The position numbers were made by a program, and so were the translations under genes. From Candidatus Iainarchaeum sp. (GTDB lineage Archaea; Iainarchaeota; Iainarchaeia; Iainarchaeales; GCA-2688035), in NCBI GenBank assembly GCA_017609945.1, contig JAFCCZ010000040.1, positions 1 through 8,881 on the forward strand: 8,881 bases of DNA, written 5' to 3'. Below, piece by piece: positions 6,207-8,881 of this stretch. Each line of letters begins with the position of its first letter. Position 1 is the stretch's first letter. The notes under the pieces were generated by a model. It did no database searches. It had not been told where the DNA came from and was given only the letters and a program-made list of their open reading frames with translations.

Positions 6207-6977
6207 TCAAAACCCCAGTTCAACCAGCTTGCTTTCAATATTGTCCGCCTTCATTATTGCCGAGCCAACGAGAACAGCATCTGCCTTGCCCTTCAACTTG
6301 GAGATTTCGTCGGCAGAATTGTATCCTGACTCGGCAACAACAATTCTGTCGCTTGGAATAAGCTGCTTTACCCTGTCAAACGTTGAAAGGTTAACCTTCA
6401 TTGTCTCCAAGTCGCGGTTGTTGACTCCGAAAATTTCGACATCGTGGGAAAACGCACGCTCAAAGTCCTCGCTTGAGTGCAGTTCAACAAGGCAGTGCAG
6501 TCCAATCTCTTTGGCGGTTCCAACAAGGCGCTGCAGCCTGTCTTTTGGAAGGATTGAAGCAATCAGAAGCACGGCATCCGCGCCAAGTGAAAGGCTTTCA
6601 AAGAGCTGGTATTCGTCCAGAATAAAATCTTTTCGTAGAATTGGGAGAGAAGAAACCTCTTTCACCTGCTCAATGAACTCATTCCCCCCGTGGAAAAACT
6701 TTTCATCGGTAATGACAGAGATTGCCTGCGCGTGCGCATCGTAGAGCGAGGCAATCTTTTTAACGTCAAAGTCCTGGCGTAAGAGGCCTACGGAAGGGGA
6801 AGCCCTCTTAATTTCTGCAATAAGGTTAATCGGGTGCTTCTTTGATTCAAGCGCGGCTTTGAAGTCGCGCTCCGCTGGGCTAATTGAGGACTCCAGCTCT
6901 GACTGGGAAACCTCTTTCTTTCTCTTGGCAACCTCAATCTTTTTTGCCTCAACTATGTCGCGAAGAATTCCCTTCAT
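6207..6977 (-). CDS. trpC: Indole-3-glycerol phosphate synthase
   Basis: TrpC closes the indole ring, converting CdRP to indole-3-glycerol phosphate. It has 256 residues, full length for a stand-alone enzyme and not fused to TrpF. The active-site series is visible: Glu55 and Lys57 in AEIKRASPS, Lys116 in LRKDFI, Glu165 in LVELH, Asn186 in VNNRDL, and Glu216 in AESGY. KADAVLVGSAI forms the phosphate-binding end of the barrel. The ATG overlaps the trpD stop as ATGA. Confidence 0.97.
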   Translation of the reverse strand: MKGILRDIVEAKKIEVAKRKKEVSQSELESSISPAERDFKAALESKKHPINLIAEIKRASPSVGLLRQDFDVKKIASLYDAHAQAISVITDEKFFHGGNEFIEQVKEVSSLPILRKDFILDEYQLFESLSLGADAVLLIASILPKDRLQRLVGTAKEIGLHCLVELHSSEDFERAFSHDVEIFGVNNRDLETMKVNLSTFDRVKQLIPSDRIVVAESGYNSADEISKLKGKADAVLVGSAIMKADNIESKLVELGF

Positions 6978-7990
6978 TTGTTGCTCCCCTTCACCAGCAA
7001 GGCCAGCTTTTTAAGCGCTGCACCGGATTCAATGCTCTGCTTTGCCTTCTCAATTCCCTGGGCAATGCTCTCAGCCTGGTTGTTTGCGTAGATTGCAGCG
7101 CCAGCGTTGAGCAGAATGATGTTGCGCTTTGCGCCATTTTCCTCTCCGGAAAGAATTGCGCGCAGGATTGAAGCGTTCTCCTCGACTGTATCAGCTTTAA
7201 CCTCTTCCTCTGCAGCGCTCTCAAAACCAAATTGCTCTGGCGAAATCTCAGACTTTTCAACACTGCCCTGCCTTACCTCAAAGACAGTTGTGGGATTGCT
7301 TGCAGAAATCTCGTCAAAGCCGTCAACCCCGTGAACAACGAGAGCGTGCTCTGTTTTAAGGGACGCGAGAACGTTGGCAAGCTTCTCAGCAAGTTCCAGA
7401 TTGAAAACCCCCAGCAAATAGGTTTGAGCAGAGGCAGGGTTTGTTATCGGGCCGAGAATGTTGAAGATTGTTCGCGCTCCAATCTCCTTTCTGGCAGGCA
7501 TTGCATACTTCATTGCAGGGTGGTGCACTGGCGCGAAAAGGAAGGCAATTCCAATCTTTTCAATAAGCTCTGCATTTTTCTCGGCAGGGGTGTCAATCTT
7601 TACGCCCAATGCTTCGAGAACGTCGGCAGAGCCGCACTTGCTTGAAACTGAGCGGTTACCGTGCTTTGCAACTAGACAACCTACACCTGCGGCAACAATC
7701 GCGGAGCAGGTGCTAACATTGATTGTTCCCTTGTTGTCGCCGCCGGTTCCAACAACGTCAAGCAATGGCCTGTCGACGTTTGGCTTTACCGCCGCGACAA
7801 CTGCCCTCATTGACTCGGCTGCGCCCGAAATCTCTTCAACCGTTTCCCCCTTGTCACGCAGAGCGATAAGAAGCTGCTTAATCTGCTCTTTTTCAACCGC
7901 TCCGGACATTATTTCGTCAAAGGCCTGTTTAGCCTGCTCCTTTGAAAGGTCGTTGCCGGCCGAAGCCGTTTGAATTGCCTCTTCAATCAT
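6974..7990 (-). CDS. trpD: Anthranilate phosphoribosyltransferase
   Basis: TrpD transfers the phosphoribosyl group from PRPP to anthranilate. The 338-residue form starts [12 protein letters not shown] at 7990. GGAGGTG lies 8 nt before this ATG, within a longer upstream frame starting at 8020, so the downstream start is chosen. It overlaps the end of trpG by 8 nt. Hallmarks are the PRPP-binding GTGGD (81-85), NVST (91-94), the anthranilate-site KHGNRSVSSKCGSADVLEALG block (starting at 109), and RKEIGARTIFNILGPITNPA (167-186). No fusion to an amidotransferase domain is present. trpG is a separate gene just upstream. Confidence 0.96.
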   Translation of the reverse strand: MIEEAIQTASAGNDLSKEQAKQAFDEIMSGAVEKEQIKQLLIALRDKGETVEEISGAAESMRAVVAAVKPNVDRPLLDVVGTGGDNKGTINVSTCSAIVAAGVGCLVAKHGNRSVSSKCGSADVLEALGVKIDTPAEKNAELIEKIGIAFLFAPVHHPAMKYAMPARKEIGARTIFNILGPITNPASAQTYLLGVFNLELAEKLANVLASLKTEHALVVHGVDGFDEISASNPTTVFEVRQGSVEKSEISPEQFGFESAAEEEVKADTVEENASILRAILSGEENGAKRNIILLNAGAAIYANNQAESIAQGIEKAKQSIESGAALKKLALLVKGSNK

Positions 7991-8564
7991 TTTTTCCGCA
8001 CCTCCTGATAAGATTCTCAATTATTTTTCCGCCCTCTCGCGTTAGAATGCTCTCAGGGTGGAACTGGACTCCCTCAATAAAGTACTTCTTGTGCCTTACC
8101 CCCATTACAACCCCATTTGAGTTGGCACTAACTTCAAGGCACGAAGGGATATTTAAACCTGTAAGGCTGTGGTAACGGCCTGCCTGGAAGGGATTCTCCA
8201 GGCCATTGAAAAGCCCCTTGCCGTCGTGCTCTATGGGAGAGGGCTTTCCGTGAACTACCTCTGATGCCCTTCCAACTTCTCCGCCAAATGCCTCAACAAT
8301 GCACTGGTGCCCTAAACAAACTCCAAAGATTGGGAGGATTCCCTTATATTCTTTAATTAATTGAACACTGTTGCCTGCCTCACCCGGAGAGCTTGGGCCT
8401 GGCGAGATCACAATCAGGCGCGGCATGAAATCCTTAACAACCTGGTTGATTTTTTCCAAGGGAGTGTTGTTTCTGTAGACAAGGACTTTGCAGCCGCGCT
8501 TTGCAAACTCGTCCACAAGGTTGTATGTGAAGGAATCAAAATTGTCAATGAAAAGGACGTTCAT
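7983..8564 (-). CDS. trpG: Anthranilate synthase component II (glutamine amidotransferase)
   Basis: TrpG hydrolyses glutamine and channels ammonia to TrpE for anthranilate synthesis. The 193 residues begin [16 protein letters not shown], the classic start of this class I amidotransferase. The nucleophile is Cys83 in FGVCLGHQ, and the triad is completed by His169 and Glu171 in [19 protein letters not shown] (54-64) forms the oxyanion region, and YHSL (131-134) is also typical. The ATG overlaps the trpE stop as ATGA. In some organisms such a protein also serves folate synthesis (PabA), but the position beside trpE and trpD argues for tryptophan. Confidence 0.96.
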   Translation of the reverse strand: MNVLFIDNFDSFTYNLVDEFAKRGCKVLVYRNNTPLEKINQVVKDFMPRLIVISPGPSSPGEAGNSVQLIKEYKGILPIFGVCLGHQCIVEAFGGEVGRASEVVHGKPSPIEHDGKGLFNGLENPFQAGRYHSLTGLNIPSCLEVSANSNGVVMGVRHKKYFIEGVQFHPESILTREGGKIIENLIRRCGKND

Positions 8565-8881
8565 TCTTGGGCCCCCTGTGCTTTTCTGATTGCGGAAAGG
8601 CAGGCCTCTGCCTTTGCGCTTGTTTCCCTTGCCTCGCTTTCGGGAACTGAATCAAAAACAATTCCCGCGCCCGCACGAATGTACGCTTTGTTCTTCTTTA
8701 TGCGCATGCTTCTGATTACAATGCAGGAGTCAAAGTCCCCACTTGGTGTAAGGTATCCGACCGAGCCGCCGTAAAATCCGCGTTTTTGGGTCTCATACTT
8801 TCGCAGGAGCTCCATTGCCTTGATTTTGGGGGCGCCGGTAAGGGTCCCCATGTTCATTGAGGCAAGGTAAGCGTACAGCGC
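8561..8881 (-). CDS. trpE: Anthranilate synthase component I, C-terminal part (5' end beyond window)
   Basis: Only the last 106 codons are in the window, and the frame is open through the right edge. They hold the C-terminal chorismate-binding motifs: [54 protein letters not shown] and the following KAEA helix. The acidic residues in the last block bind Mg. TrpE converts chorismate to anthranilate with ammonia from TrpG. The related PabB and isochorismate synthases share these motifs, but the neighbouring complete trp set makes TrpE very likely. The operon promoter lies outside the window. Confidence 0.94.
   Translation of the reverse strand, partial: ALYAYLASMNMGTLTGAPKIKAMELLRKYETQKRGFYGGSVGYLTPSGDFDSCIVIRSMRIKKNKAYIRAGAGIVFDSVPESEARETSAKAEACLSAIRKAQGAQE

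Noticed and set aside
6206..6238. trpF start at 6238
   Set aside because: It would add 11 residues overlapping trpC. The family N-terminus (VKVKICGIT) fits the ATG at 6205.
7983..8020. trpD start at 8020
   Set aside because: The upstream start would enclose the strong GGAGGTG site that is correctly spaced for the ATG at 7990, and the extra residues do not belong to the family N-terminus.
1..8881. CRISPR arrays or insertion-sequence transposases
   Set aside because: No regularly spaced direct repeats and no transposase-like frames were seen on either strand.

Overview
The window reads as archaeal DNA. The clearest sign is a tRNA-Ala gene on the minus strand, interrupted at position 37/38 by a 113-nt intron that forms a textbook bulge-helix-bulge (BHB) splice motif. 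It does not encode its CCA end. A/T-rich boxes resembling archaeal TATA elements precede the tRNA and two other genes. Many genes also carry strong GGAGGTG Shine-Dalgarno sites. I cannot place the organism more precisely; a small-genome or DPANN-type archaeon is only a guess.

Every supported gene lies on the minus strand, so transcription runs from the right edge to the left. From 8881 to about 1751 there is a tryptophan operon in the order trpE (3' end only)-G-D-C-F-B-A. Its genes are packed with ATGA stop/start overlaps (E/G, D/C, F/B), an 8-nt overlap (G/D) and a 1-nt gap (C/F). Together they convert chorismate to anthranilate (E, G), phosphoribosyl-anthranilate (D), CdRP (F), indole-3-glycerol phosphate (C) and finally tryptophan (A, B).

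The unusual part lies between trpB and the body of trpA. About 1.8 kb of visibly more A+T-rich DNA separates the two genes. Read in the direction of transcription it holds a ~143-bp imperfect palindrome whose arms would pair an anti-SD-like CACCTCC with the SD of the next gene, then a 36-codon ORF, then a 508-residue protein with an N-terminal helix-turn-helix-like segment and two degenerate LAGLIDADG motifs (a probable homing endonuclease). The endonuclease stop codon overlaps the trpA start as ATGA. trpA is itself broken after codon 51 by a structured ~35-nt excess (41 nt between the conserved coding blocks). The break falls between the catalytic residues known as Glu49 and Asp60 in the bacterial enzyme. 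Both halves of trpA are otherwise intact. This suggests either a short element removed or bypassed during expression, or a very recent inactivation, and it may be linked to the neighbouring endonuclease.

Left of trpA are a membrane-anchored protein with a long Gly/Ser/Asp linker (912-1706), the intron-containing tRNA-Ala(CGC) (665-850), three tandem hairpins followed by T-tracts (about 538-656), and the start of a multi-pass membrane protein related to the MscS/conserved-TM-helix group that runs off the left edge (1-431).
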